Shown piece after piece: positions 53,765-62,895 of a DNA stretch of 64,000 nucleotides. Within the stretch, counting starts at the first letter, position 1. Every line of letters starts with the position of its first letter. Both the position numbers and the translations under genes were made by a program. The notes under the pieces were generated by a model that worked only from the letters and a program-made list of their open reading frames with translations, was not told where the DNA came from and did no database searches. Source of the DNA: Flavobacterium johnsoniae (GTDB lineage: Bacteria; Bacteroidota; Bacteroidia; Flavobacteriales; Flavobacteriaceae). The DNA lies in NCBI RefSeq assembly GCF_001879205.1, contig NZ_MLFK01000008.1, forward strand, positions 1-64,000. The letters are read 5' to 3'.

Positions 53765-54763
53765 ATGACGCAATTTGAAGAACAGGCAGCTCAGGGTCTT
53801 TATGAGAAAAATTTAATAAGCGAAAATCAGTTTCAGGAAATTAAAGAGTATCGAAGTCTGAATATTTTCTCCTTAAATACAGAGCTAAAACTGCTGCTTT
53901 CTATTTCAGTTTTACTATTTACTTCCGGAATTGGAATTCTTATTTACGATAATATTGATAGTATTGGGCATATTGCGCTTTTGGCTATTTTGTTTATTCT
54001 TATTTGCGGCTGTTTTTATTACTGTTTTAAAAATTCTAAAGGTTTTCAGAAAACAGAAACCACAACAGAAAGTCATTTTCTGGAATACATAGTTTTAACG
54101 GCAAATGTCCTCACTTGTATTTTTATAGGATATCTTCAAGTTCAATATGAAGCCTTTGGAACACATTATGGTTTGGCAACTTTGGTTCCAACCATTGTAA
54201 GCTTTGTTTGTGCTTATTATTTTGATAATAAAAGTGTTTTAACCATTGCCGTAACAGGCTTGGCGGCTTACATTGGACTTTCGGTAACACCGCAGGATGT
54301 TTTCAATAGTAATAATAATTTTTATGACAATCAAAGTCTTAGTTATTCGGCGATTGCCTTAGGCGTTTTACTCATTGTATGGAGAATTTATAGTTTCAAA
54401 ATCAATTTAAAAACACATTTTGCTTTAGTTTATCTAACATTTGCACTGCACATAATAAGCATTGCCTCAATAAGTAATATGGTGAGTGATGAACTTACCT
54501 GGCTACTTTTTACTTTATTTTTAGCAGGTTCCTCTGTTTATTTTTATAAAATAAGTCATCAGTTTAAAGCAATTTCGCTTTATGTTTTTATGATTGTTTA
54601 CGCTTATATTGGGATTAATATTTTTATATTTAAAGTTTTCCAAAATGTTGATTTTGGGGATATATGGGTGTTGTTTATCATGATATTACCAGCTTACTTC
54701 ATTGGCTCGATAGTATTATTTATTAAACTGATTAAGAACTTCAATAAAGAAATAGCCGAATGA
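53765..54763 (+). CDS. DUF2157 membrane protein
   Basis: 332 residues. A short soluble N-terminal helix (FEEQAAQGLYEKNLISENQFQEI) of the DUF2157 type is followed by about ten membrane spans. The N-terminal motif suggests a small helical domain of the kind also seen in the next gene. Function of DUF2157 is unknown. Its stop overlaps the start of the next gene (ATGA), so the two are translationally coupled and probably form a complex. The promoter above would drive both. Confidence 0.85.
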   Translation: MTQFEEQAAQGLYEKNLISENQFQEIKEYRSLNIFSLNTELKLLLSISVLLFTSGIGILIYDNIDSIGHIALLAILFILICGCFYYCFKNSKGFQKTETTTESHFLEYIVLTANVLTCIFIGYLQVQYEAFGTHYGLATLVPTIVSFVCAYYFDNKSVLTIAVTGLAAYIGLSVTPQDVFNSNNNFYDNQSLSYSAIALGVLLIVWRIYSFKINLKTHFALVYLTFALHIISIASISNMVSDELTWLLFTLFLAGSSVYFYKISHQFKAISLYVFMIVYAYIGINIFIFKVFQNVDFGDIWVLFIMILPAYFIGSIVLFIKLIKNFNKEIAE

Positions 54764-55929
54764 TAATACATGACAAAAATTTACTAAATAATTTGTTTTT
54801 AACCGAAGAAGCAGATTCCCTTGAAAATGGAGGATTTATCAGTAAAGAGCAAAAGAAAATAATTAGAAATCAATTACCATCTTTTAAAATTCAAAATAAC
54901 ATTTTAGTTCGTTTGGGATTCTTTTTGCTGGGATCATTTTTATACTCGTCGATTTGCAGTTTTATCTCTTTAATTGCACTATCAGGGGCAGAATCTTTTT
55001 TTAAAATTTGCTGTTTTCTTTTTGCCGGTGTTGGTATTGCGGGTGCTGAAATTTTATCGGCCAACAAATATTACAGACACGGCCTGGATGATGCTTTTAT
55101 TTTGGGGATACTTTTAAATGTTGGCGGAGCAGTTATCATACTTACAGAAGATTTTGAAACTGGATTAACTCCTGCTGTTTTTGTTGCCATTGCTTCTTTT
55201 TTAACTTATAAAAGATACCTGCATCTACTTTCGATGCTTGTTTTTTGCCTTGCATGCTCTGCGGTTTTGTTTTTTGGAATGTATGAAATTGGTGATATTG
55301 GCAAAACAATCTTACCTTTTGTCGTGATGTTAGTTTCGGCAGGATTTTATTTCTTTACTAAAAACAAAATTAAAAATTTAAGAGAGGTTTACTATTACAG
55401 CGGACTTTTATTAGCCAAGAGTTTTTGTTTGGTTTTATTTTATCTTTCTTGTAATTATTTGGTGGTAAGGGAACTTTCTTCAGAACTTTTAGGAATCGAT
55501 GTGCAGCCGGGACAAGACATTCCGTTTGCTTATTTCTTTTATGCTTTTACGTTTGTCGTGCCGGTTTTGTATTTGGTTCAGGCCTTAAAAACAAAAGACA
55601 GAATTTTGTTATGGATTAGTTTTGCTGCAATCGCTTTTACTATTTTCACAATCCGATTTTATTATTCTGTTTTACCAATTGAAGTGGCTTTAACGCTTGG
55701 CGGATTAGTTATGTTTGGAATTGCTTTTTTCTCTATTCAAAAATTAAAAAATAAAGAAAGCGGATTGACTTTTAAACCGGGCAGAATCAATAATTCAAAT
55801 GCAATTTTAAATGCAGAGACTTTAATTGTTGCTTCGGCTTTGGGTATGAAACCAGAAGTAAAAACGGATTCGCCAATGGATTTTGGAGGAGGAGGATTTA
55901 GCGGCGGAGGATCTAGCGGGAATTTTTAA
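54760..55929 (+). CDS. Membrane protein with Gly-rich tail, partner of DUF2157
   Basis: 389 residues. The N-terminal EEADSLENGGFISKEQKKII is like the DUF2157 opening. About ten membrane spans follow, then a soluble tail ending DFGGGGFSGGGSSGNF. Such a Gly/Ser-rich tail is also known at the end of TPM-domain membrane proteins. I do not recognise a named family with certainty. It overlaps the DUF2157 gene by four bases and is ended by a strong terminator. Confidence 0.75.
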   Translation: MIIHDKNLLNNLFLTEEADSLENGGFISKEQKKIIRNQLPSFKIQNNILVRLGFFLLGSFLYSSICSFISLIALSGAESFFKICCFLFAGVGIAGAEILSANKYYRHGLDDAFILGILLNVGGAVIILTEDFETGLTPAVFVAIASFLTYKRYLHLLSMLVFCLACSAVLFFGMYEIGDIGKTILPFVVMLVSAGFYFFTKNKIKNLREVYYYSGLLLAKSFCLVLFYLSCNYLVVRELSSELLGIDVQPGQDIPFAYFFYAFTFVVPVLYLVQALKTKDRILLWISFAAIAFTIFTIRFYYSVLPIEVALTLGGLVMFGIAFFSIQKLKNKESGLTFKPGRINNSNAILNAETLIVASALGMKPEVKTDSPMDFGGGGFSGGGSSGNF

Positions 55930-55944
55930 ACAGCAATAAAAATG

Positions 55945-55975
55945 AAACGCTGCAAGTTCGTTGCAGCGTTTTTTT
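55945..55975 (+). terminator. Terminator of the membrane-protein pair
   Basis: AAACGCTGCAA pairs with TTGCAGCGTTT around GTTCG, followed by T-run. It may also serve the convergent HD-domain gene. Confidence 0.9.
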
Positions 55976-55995
55976 TATTTCATAAACGAAGAATA

Positions 55996-56538
55996 TTAAT
56001 CAAGATATTGTTCATATTCTTCTATTTTTGTTCGTAAACGATTTTCTAAATATTCATTTCCTCCTTTTAATTTCTCTAAGATAATTTCAGCTTCTTCTCT
56101 ATATTTTATTCTCTTAAGATTGTCCCAGCTTTTGGGAGGCTTTTGAAGATTTGTAATCCGATCAGCTAATTTAATCGCCCAGACTTCTTTTCTCTGTTTT
56201 GAAATTCTGTTGAGACTATCCAGCATCTTTTCTTCTTTTGGTAAATTGTCATTTTTGGTCAGAGCAGAAACCCCTTCGGCAACTTCAAATCCAAATTCAC
56301 GTTCCAGTTCTTCAAATGTCGTATTAGTATCTTCTAAAGTATCGTGCAATAATGCTACCTGAGTGGCATAAAGTAAGTCAAAATGGGCTGTATTGTTCGA
56401 CGCAATTAAAATTTCCATTGCCACATTACTCAAATGAATCACGTATGGAAGGTTAGAATCGGTAATAGTCTGATTGCTTTCTAAATGCTTTATAGTGGAA
56501 AAGATTATTGTTTTTTGGTAAGCTGTTTGAACATCCAT
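55996..56538 (-). CDS. Stand-alone HD hydrolase of the RelA/SpoT hydrolase (MESH1-like) type
   Basis: 180 residues. The metal-binding residues of the SpoT hydrolase domain are present: His35 in PYVIHLSNVA, His65-Asp66 in ALLHDTLEDT (with Glu69-Asp70), and KLADRITNL. No synthetase domain is attached. MESH1/SAH proteins are known to degrade ppGpp or NADPH; the substrate here is not settled. It lies ten bases downstream of ytxJ on the same strand, so they probably form an operon linked to stress. Confidence 0.86.
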   Translation of the reverse strand: MDVQTAYQKTIIFSTIKHLESNQTITDSNLPYVIHLSNVAMEILIASNNTAHFDLLYATQVALLHDTLEDTNTTFEELEREFGFEVAEGVSALTKNDNLPKEEKMLDSLNRISKQRKEVWAIKLADRITNLQKPPKSWDNLKRIKYREEAEIILEKLKGGNEYLENRLRTKIEEYEQYLD

Positions 56539-56548
56539 CTGCTTTCTT

Positions 56549-56947
56549 TTAGAATTGCGAAACTTTACTTTTTAATGCTTCGGCATCAATATCGCTGTGC
56601 GAAACATTATAAATCGCTTTTCCGTTTTTAATTAAAATCAATTGAGGAGATTCGTGGTAAACACCAAATCTGCTTGCAATTTCATTTGAAACATCTCGAT
56701 GGGCAATCAAATCCAAAAAATAGGCATCGACTACATTTTCCAGATCATAATCTCTTTCAAACTGTTTCAGCGCCATACGGCTGATGCTGCATCTTGTGCT
56801 GTGTTTAAATATTACAACAGGCTTTTCGTTTGATATTGCTTCAATTTCCATTAATTGATGAATATCAGTTAATTCTGTCCAATTAACTTTACTTTTAGGA
56901 GAATCTGAGTTCTCTGAATTTCCGAAGATTGAATTAAAAAAACTCAT
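56549..56947 (-). CDS. ytxJ: Bacillithiol-system protein YtxJ
   Basis: 132 residues, thioredoxin-like fold. The motif FKHSTRCSIS, with a single active-site Cys followed by Ser, is the YtxJ signature, and ESPQLILIKNGKAIYNVSH is the cis-Pro side. YtxJ is a monothiol protein associated with bacillithiol redox homeostasis. Flavobacteria commonly have it. It heads a two-gene unit with the HD hydrolase. Confidence 0.9.
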   Translation of the reverse strand: MSFFNSIFGNSENSDSPKSKVNWTELTDIHQLMEIEAISNEKPVVIFKHSTRCSISRMALKQFERDYDLENVVDAYFLDLIAHRDVSNEIASRFGVYHESPQLILIKNGKAIYNVSHSDIDAEALKSKVSQF

Positions 56948-57150
56948 ATTTGGCTTGTTTTATGACTTTTTGACGGTTAAAAATCAAAAAAATTACGATT
57001 TTAATGTCATTTTGTCTTTGTTTTTACTATGGAATATAATTTGAATATCGTAGCAAAGTTATATCATTTGAGTTAAAAGTTTAATGCAAAAAATTGTAAT
57101 TTTAATGGTATCGAATATAAAAAAACAAATCAATCATAAATCATAATAAT

Positions 57151-59754
57151 ATGAACATAAATAAATTTACAATTAAATCCCAGGAAGCCATTCAGTTGTC
57201 GCAGCAATTAGCGCAGCGAAATGGACAACAGCAAATCGAAAACGAACACATCTTCAAAGCAATTTTTGAAGTTGACGAAAATGTTGCACCATTTATTTTG
57301 AAAAAACTCAATGTAAATGTGCCATTGTTTTTACAAATATTAGACAGTACAATTCAAAGTTTTCCAAAAGTTTCAGGAGGTGATATTTTACTTTCAAGAG
57401 ACGCAAACAAAGCTTTGAATGAAGCAGAAATCATTGCACAAAAAATGAACGACGAATACGTTTCGATCGAACATTTAATTTTGGCTATTTTCGATTCAAA
57501 AAGTAAAGTTTCTCAAATCTTGAAAGATCAGGGCGTTACCGGAAAAGGTCTTAAAGCAGCGATCGAAGAACTTCGTAAAGGAGAAAGAGTTACATCTGCA
57601 TCTGCAGAAGAAACATATAATTCATTAAATAAATACGCTAAAAACCTAAACGAACTGGCGCGTACAGGAAAACTGGATCCGGTTATTGGCCGTGACGAAG
57701 AAATCCGTCGTGTATTGCAGATTTTGACCCGTAGAACAAAAAATAACCCAATGCTTATTGGTGAGCCCGGAGTGGGTAAAACTGCAATCGCAGAAGGTTT
57801 AGCACATAGAATTGTGGATGGCGATGTGCCTGAAAACTTAAAAGATAAAATCGTTTTCTCATTAGATATGGGAGCTTTGATTGCGGGTGCAAAATTCAAA
57901 GGAGAATTTGAAGAGCGTTTAAAATCAGTAGTAAAAGAAGTTACAGCTGCCGAAGGTGATATCGTTTTGTTTATTGATGAGATTCATACACTTGTTGGTG
58001 CAGGTGGAGGTGAAGGCGCAATGGATGCGGCTAATATACTTAAACCGGCTTTGGCTCGTGGTGAGTTAAGAGCTATTGGAGCAACGACTTTAGACGAATA
58101 TCAAAAATATTTTGAAAAAGATAAAGCGCTTGAAAGACGTTTCCAAAAAGTACTAATCGATGAACCGGATACTGAAAGTGCTATTTCAATTTTGCGTGGA
58201 ATTAAAGAGAAATACGAAACGCACCATAAAGTACAAATTAAGGACGAGGCCATTATTGCAGCTGTCGAACTTTCGCAGCGCTATATTACCAACCGTTTTT
58301 TACCAGATAAAGCGATTGACTTAATGGACGAAGCAGCTTCGAAACTGCGTATGGAAATCAATTCAAAACCAGAAGAACTTGATGTTTTGGATCGTAAAAT
58401 TATGCAGCTCGAAATTGAGATCGAAGCCATAAAACGTGAAAAAGAAGAAAGCAAGTTAAAGATTCTGCACATGGAATTGGCAAACCTGAAAGAAGAACGA
58501 AACGAAATCTACGCAAGATGGAAATCTGAAAAAGATATTGTAGACGGAATTCAGGCTGTAAAATTAGAAATCGAAGACTTTAAATACGAAGCAGAACGTG
58601 CAGAACGTGATGGTGATTATGGAAAAGTAGCCGAAATTCGTTACGGAAAAATAAAAGAAGCACAGGAACGCCAGGATGCATTGCAAAAGCAATTATTAGA
58701 ATTTCAATCGGGAACTTCTTTAATTAAAGAGGAAGTTACAAGAGAAGATATTGCTGAAGTTGTGGCAAAATGGACAGGAATTCCGGTTATGAAAATGCTT
58801 CAGACTGAAAGAGAAAAACTATTGCATTTGGAAGACGAATTACACAAACGCGTAGTAGGCCAGGAAGAAGCAATCGAAGCGGTAAGTGATGCAGTTAGAA
58901 GAAGCCGTGCCGGTTTACAGGATATGAAAAAACCAGTTGGAACATTCTTGTTTTTAGGAACAACAGGAGTGGGTAAGACAGAGTTAGCAAAAGCTTTGGC
59001 AGAATATCTTTTTGATGACGAAAATGCCATGACCCGTATCGATATGAGTGAGTATCAGGAACGTCACAGTGTGAGCCGTTTGGTTGGTGCGCCTCCGGGA
59101 TATGTTGGTTATGATGAAGGTGGTCAATTAACAGAAGCTGTTCGTAGAAAGCCTTATTCTGTAATTTTGTTAGATGAGATTGAAAAAGCGCATCCGGATA
59201 CTTTCAATATTTTATTGCAGGTTTTAGATGAAGGTCGATTAACGGATAACAAAGGCCGTTTAGCCGATTTCAAAAACACAATTATTATTATGACTTCGAA
59301 CATGGGAAGCCATATTATACAAGAGAAATTTGAAAATCTAAAAGGAAGTGTTGAATCTGCAACGGAAGCAGCAAAAACGGAGGTTTTAGGATTGTTGAAA
59401 CAAACCGTTCGCCCGGAATTCATAAACCGTATAGATGAGATTGTAATGTTTACGCCATTAACGGTAGATAATATTTCTAAAATTGTAAGTCTGCAGTTAA
59501 AAAGCGTTACAAAAATGCTGGCACTTCAAGGTGTTACTATGGATGCAACGCCAGAAGCAATTGCTTACTTGTCAGACAAAGGATACGATCCGCAGTTTGG
59601 TGCCAGACCTGTAAAACGTGTGGTTCAGAGAGAAGTACTGAATCAATTGTCAAAAGAGATTCTGGCAGGAAATATTACAACAGACAGTATTATTTTGTTA
59701 GATGCTTTCGATGGGAAATTGGTTTTCAGAAATCAAACCCATATGGAAAAATAA
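57151..59754 (+). CDS. clpB: ClpB disaggregase
   Basis: 867 residues, normal length. It extracts proteins from aggregates with DnaK. The N-domain (1-145) is followed by NBD1 with Walker A GEPGVGKT, a coiled-coil middle domain (about 410-530, [17 protein letters not shown] and further), and NBD2 with Walker A GTTGVGKT. It ends with the D2 C-domain. All ATP motifs are intact. The upstream 200 bases are A/T-rich, and I found no clear -7 consensus, consistent with an alternative (heat-shock) promoter. Confidence 0.97.
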   Translation: MNINKFTIKSQEAIQLSQQLAQRNGQQQIENEHIFKAIFEVDENVAPFILKKLNVNVPLFLQILDSTIQSFPKVSGGDILLSRDANKALNEAEIIAQKMNDEYVSIEHLILAIFDSKSKVSQILKDQGVTGKGLKAAIEELRKGERVTSASAEETYNSLNKYAKNLNELARTGKLDPVIGRDEEIRRVLQILTRRTKNNPMLIGEPGVGKTAIAEGLAHRIVDGDVPENLKDKIVFSLDMGALIAGAKFKGEFEERLKSVVKEVTAAEGDIVLFIDEIHTLVGAGGGEGAMDAANILKPALARGELRAIGATTLDEYQKYFEKDKALERRFQKVLIDEPDTESAISILRGIKEKYETHHKVQIKDEAIIAAVELSQRYITNRFLPDKAIDLMDEAASKLRMEINSKPEELDVLDRKIMQLEIEIEAIKREKEESKLKILHMELANLKEERNEIYARWKSEKDIVDGIQAVKLEIEDFKYEAERAERDGDYGKVAEIRYGKIKEAQERQDALQKQLLEFQSGTSLIKEEVTREDIAEVVAKWTGIPVMKMLQTEREKLLHLEDELHKRVVGQEEAIEAVSDAVRRSRAGLQDMKKPVGTFLFLGTTGVGKTELAKALAEYLFDDENAMTRIDMSEYQERHSVSRLVGAPPGYVGYDEGGQLTEAVRRKPYSVILLDEIEKAHPDTFNILLQVLDEGRLTDNKGRLADFKNTIIIMTSNMGSHIIQEKFENLKGSVESATEAAKTEVLGLLKQTVRPEFINRIDEIVMFTPLTVDNISKIVSLQLKSVTKMLALQGVTMDATPEAIAYLSDKGYDPQFGARPVKRVVQREVLNQLSKEILAGNITTDSIILLDAFDGKLVFRNQTHMEK

Positions 59755-59778
59755 TTTTTTAATTTATTTTTTTGAGAT

Positions 59779-59808
59779 AAAACACCAGTCGAAAGGCTGG
59801 TGTTTTTT
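59779..59808 (+). terminator. clpB terminator
   Basis: AAAACACCAG and CTGGTGTTTT pair around a short T-C-GAAA-G-G centre, followed by T-run. Confidence 0.9.
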
Positions 59809-59909
59809 TTATATCTAAAATCCGTGAATAATGAAACTTTTTTCAAAATTCATATAAACCAAATTCTCAGTTTAATTCTCAAATTTACATAACATAAAAA
59901 CAAACTATC

Positions 59910-60029
59910 ATGAATAATATATTTAGAGGACTAATTGCCGGATATGGCGCAAAAAAATTAGGCGGCGGGTGTTTTGGAACTATATTCGTATTTGTAATTA
60001 TCTGGCTGTTATTAGGACAATGCAGTTAA
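59910..60029 (+). CDS. 39-residue membrane peptide
   Basis: ATG to TAA, 39 residues. A Gly-rich amphipathic start (FRGLIAGYGAKKLGGGCFG) is followed by one membrane span (TIFVFVIIWLLLG) ending QCS. It has its own start context (A-rich upstream) and lies between clpB and the DUF808 gene with a terminator before it. The composition is of a real small membrane protein, not of a frame shadow. Function is unknown. Confidence 0.6.
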   Translation: MNNIFRGLIAGYGAKKLGGGCFGTIFVFVIIWLLLGQCS

Positions 60030-60110
60030 TTTTTAATCGGAAATTAAATCAAAAGTGTTAGATTCGCACAACCAAAATAAATTGGTATTTAAGAATTAAA
60101 AACATATATA

Positions 60111-60992
60111 ATGGCATCAGGTTTTTTCGTACTATTAGACGATATCGCAGCAATTATGGACGACGTTGCAGTAATGAGCAAAGTTGCAGCAAAAAAAACA
60201 GCAGGAATTTTAGGTGATGATTTGGCAGTAAATGCAGAGAAAGCTTCGGGTTTTGCATCATCAAGAGAGCTTCCTGTATTGTGGGCGATAAGTAAAGGTT
60301 CGCTTCTTAATAAAATAATTATTTTGCCAATAGCCTTTTTGTTAAGTGCCTTTTTACCCGTTGCTATCATTGTAATTTTGGTTCTTGGAGGACTTTTTCT
60401 GGCTTATGAAGGAGCCGAAAAAATCTTTGAATTTTTCTTTCCTCATGAGCATGAAGAATCAGAAGGAATAACAAATGAAACTTTTACCGAAGAACAAATT
60501 CTGGAGGCTGAAAAAGGCAAAATAAAATCAGCTATAGTAACCGATTTTATACTATCCGTAGAAATCGTAATTATCGCTTTAGGAACCGTTATCGGTCAGC
60601 CCCTTACACAGCAGATAATCGTTACTTCAATAATTGCCTTAATTGCAACGGTAGGAGTTTACGGTATAGTAGCTCTTATTGTTAGAATGGACGAAGCAGG
60701 CTATAAGCTTATAAAATTTAGCAAAGGAGAGAAAAGCATATCTAAATTTATTGGTAATATATTAGTTAAAGCTCTTCCGTTGGTTATTAAAGGTTTAACA
60801 ATAGTAGGTACAATTGCATTATTATTAGTTGCTGGAGGCATATTTGTACATTATATTCCGTTTTTTCATCATTTAGTGCCTAAAATCAATATCCCATCTA
60901 TTATAAAAGAATTTGTAATTGGATTAGTATTAGGACTGATAGTTTTAGGAATTGTAAATCTATTTAAAAAGATTTTTACCAAGAAAAACTAG
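60111..60992 (+). CDS. DUF808 family membrane protein (YedI-like)
   Basis: 293 residues. The opening ASGFFVLLDDIAAIMDDVAVMSK is diagnostic of DUF808, and VAAKKTAGILGDDLAVNA and GFASSRELPVLWAI follow. About five to six membrane spans are seen. It is an inner-membrane protein of unknown function. A terminator lies just after it. The 39-residue peptide gene upstream may be co-transcribed. Confidence 0.92.
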   Translation: MASGFFVLLDDIAAIMDDVAVMSKVAAKKTAGILGDDLAVNAEKASGFASSRELPVLWAISKGSLLNKIIILPIAFLLSAFLPVAIIVILVLGGLFLAYEGAEKIFEFFFPHEHEESEGITNETFTEEQILEAEKGKIKSAIVTDFILSVEIVIIALGTVIGQPLTQQIIVTSIIALIATVGVYGIVALIVRMDEAGYKLIKFSKGEKSISKFIGNILVKALPLVIKGLTIVGTIALLLVAGGIFVHYIPFFHHLVPKINIPSIIKEFVIGLVLGLIVLGIVNLFKKIFTKKN

Positions 60993-61017
60993 CAGACATA
61001 TATCAAAAAAATATAAA

Positions 61018-61050
61018 AAACACCAGTCTTCAGATTGGTGTTTTTTTTGT
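61018..61050 (+). terminator. Terminator after the DUF808 gene
   Basis: AACACCAGTC pairs with GATTGGTGTT (one G-T pair) around a TTCA loop, followed by T-run. The remaining 240 bases up to 61290 are A/T-rich without a recognised gene or promoter consensus. Confidence 0.85.
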
Positions 61051-61290
61051 TTTATAAGAATCATAATTCATTTTCAAAACAACAGTTTTTCCATTCCAAA
61101 TTGTTATGCAGCTATGCTGAAATTTTTAAATTTATAAGAAATTACGGGTCTTTTGAAAAATATTTTTATTAAATAAGTTGTTTAATTTCAGTGTTTTAAT
61201 GATTTTGTTGAAATAATTAACAAAATTAAAAAGCAACCATCTAAGCTGTGTCACATCTTCATAGTAATTAACAATTAATTATTATTTTAT

Positions 61291-61704
61291 ATGAAAAGTT
61301 TTAGATTAAAATCAGTTTTAGTAGTATTATTTTTAGCAATAGCATTTGTTTCATGCAGCAGCGATGATGATAAAGAACTAGAAACTCCGGTAACAACAAA
61401 AACTGCATTTGTGACAGAGGTTAAAGGACCAGCAACAGGAAAAGTAAATGAAGAATTAAGTTATGATGTAACTTATATTGTAGACAACGCTTGCGCAGAA
61501 TTCGTTAAAATCAGTGATGCAGCGATTGGTTCTGAAAAGGGATTGCAAGTTGAAGTAAAGTATCCAACAGGTGTTTGCACGCAACAAGTTCCAGATCCTA
61601 AAAAAACAGTTTACAAATTTAAATCAGCGGCAAAAGGAACTTTTGAAATCAAATTCAAAAAATCAGAAAAAGAATTCTTAACTCAGAAAGTAGTTATTGA
61701 ATAA
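61291..61704 (+). CDS. Small lipoprotein of unknown function
   Basis: 137 residues. The signal MKSFRLKSVLVVLFLAIAFVSCSSDDD has a clear lipobox, and the acidic SSDDDKE run after the Cys fits the flavobacterial lipoprotein export signal to the cell surface. The rest is beta-rich (TEVKGPATGKVNEELSYDVTYI, YKFKSAAKGTFEIKFKKSEKEF) and looks like a single Ig-like domain. Two Cys (Cys-Ala-Glu and Val-Cys-Thr) may form a disulfide. Function is unknown. Confidence 0.8.
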   Translation: MKSFRLKSVLVVLFLAIAFVSCSSDDDKELETPVTTKTAFVTEVKGPATGKVNEELSYDVTYIVDNACAEFVKISDAAIGSEKGLQVEVKYPTGVCTQQVPDPKKTVYKFKSAAKGTFEIKFKKSEKEFLTQKVVIE

Positions 61705-61735
61705 GCTTTTTTAGGGATATATTTTTAGGTTATGA

Positions 61736-61788
61736 AAACCATTTTGCAAAGATTTAATTTTTTAAATTGATGTAAAGTGGTTTTTTTT
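61736..61788 (+). terminator. Terminator of the small lipoprotein gene
   Basis: AAAACCATTTT pairs with AAAGTGGTTTT (11 bp with a T-G pair) across a long A/T-rich loop that itself can form a small hairpin, followed by T-run. Confidence 0.55.
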
Positions 61789-61861
61789 ATGCTTTATTCA
61801 TTTCAATGTTTTGTTCGATGTTATATAAAAGTTATAGGCTTTGCCATTCCTTTAAAAAATG

Positions 61862-61869
61862 TTATTTTT
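61862..61869 (+). promoter_or_regulatory. Promoter -7 element deciding the amidase start
   Basis: TATTTTTG matches TAnnTTTG. Transcription would start near 61875, past the first in-frame ATG (61859), so the real start should be the ATG at 61889. Confidence 0.6.
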
Positions 61870-61888
61870 GCACTCTAAATTTTATGTC

Positions 61889-62779
61889 ATGTCTAAAAGA
61901 AAATATAAAATAGCGGTTATTCAGTTAAATCTGAATGATGTAGCCGAAAACAATCTTAAAAAATGTATCAGCTGGGTAAGAGATGCTGCCAAAAAAGGAG
62001 CAGAGGTTATCTTACTTCCTGAATTATATAGCAGTCATTATTTCTGCCAAAGTGAAGACGTAGATAATTTTGCATTAGCAGAGCCGCTTTACAGTACTTC
62101 ATTTATTGCTTTCAGCGAATTGGCAAAAGAATTAGGAGTAGTGATTATTGTTCCTTTCTTCGAAAAAAGAATGGCCGGAATTTACCACAATAGCGCATAT
62201 ATCATCGATACAGATGGTACAGAAGCTGGTTTGTACCGAAAAATGCACATTCCGGACGATCCTCATTTCTACGAAAAATTCTATTTTACTCCGGGTGACT
62301 TAGGTTTTCAGGCAATTGAAACAAAAAAAGGAACGGTTGGAACATTAATCTGCTGGGATCAATGGTATCCGGAAGCAGCACGTATAACAGCTTTAAAAGG
62401 TGCTGAGGTTTTATTTTACCCAACAGCAATTGGCTGGCATCCAAAAGAAAAAGAACAATACGGAGAAAATCAATACGGCGCTTGGATGAATGTAATGAAA
62501 GGCCACGCAGTTGCAAATGGTGTTTTTGTTGCAGCAGCAAACCGAATTGGTCTTGAAAAATATATTGAAGGTACAGAGGGAATTCAATTCTGGGGAGCTT
62601 CTTTTATTGCAGGTCCTCAAGGAGAAATTTTGGCTCAGGCATCTCACGATCAGGAAGAAATCTTAATTGCTGAAGTTGATTTAGACTTGCAGGAAAATGT
62701 TCGTCAAAACTGGCCATTTTTCAGAGACAGGAGAATTGATGCTTTTGGAGATATTACAAAAAGAGCGATTGACAGATAA
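61889..62779 (+). CDS. aguB: N-carbamoylputrescine amidase-type nitrilase
   Basis: 296 residues from the ATG at 61889; the upstream in-frame ATG at 61859 lies before the predicted transcript start. The nitrilase triad is visible: Glu in LLPELYSSHYF, Lys in YRKMHIPDDP, Cys in LICWDQWYPE. The sequence fits N-carbamoylputrescine amidase, which makes putrescine. The partner agmatine deiminase is not in the window, although the gene often lies beside it. Confidence 0.9.
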   Translation: MSKRKYKIAVIQLNLNDVAENNLKKCISWVRDAAKKGAEVILLPELYSSHYFCQSEDVDNFALAEPLYSTSFIAFSELAKELGVVIIVPFFEKRMAGIYHNSAYIIDTDGTEAGLYRKMHIPDDPHFYEKFYFTPGDLGFQAIETKKGTVGTLICWDQWYPEAARITALKGAEVLFYPTAIGWHPKEKEQYGENQYGAWMNVMKGHAVANGVFVAAANRIGLEKYIEGTEGIQFWGASFIAGPQGEILAQASHDQEEILIAEVDLDLQENVRQNWPFFRDRRIDAFGDITKRAIDR

Positions 62780-62797
62780 TCAATTTATCTAAATATA

Positions 62798-62832
62798 AAA
62801 AAAGGACAAAGCTTAAAAACTTTGTCCTTTTT
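62798..62832 (+). terminator. Terminator of the amidase gene
   Basis: AAAAGGACAAAG pairs with CTTTGTCCTTTT in 12 bp around CTTAAAAA, followed by T-run. Confidence 0.9.
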
Positions 62833-62842
62833 TGTTTGAAAT

Positions 62843-62878
62843 AAAAAGGCGGTTCTGAAATTTTCAGAACCGCCTTTT
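62843..62878 (-). terminator. Terminator of the OmpA-family gene
   Basis: AAAAGGCGGTTCTGAAA pairs with TTTCAGAACCGCCTTTT in 16 bp. On the minus strand it ends the OmpA gene. With the previous hairpin it makes a back-to-back pair between convergent genes. Confidence 0.88.
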
Positions 62879-62895
62879 CTATATAATTTTCAGAA

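Noticed and set aside
57528..57899. Minus-strand frames within clpB and other long genes
   Set aside because: They mirror conserved coding DNA in another frame and show no family features; they are shadows.
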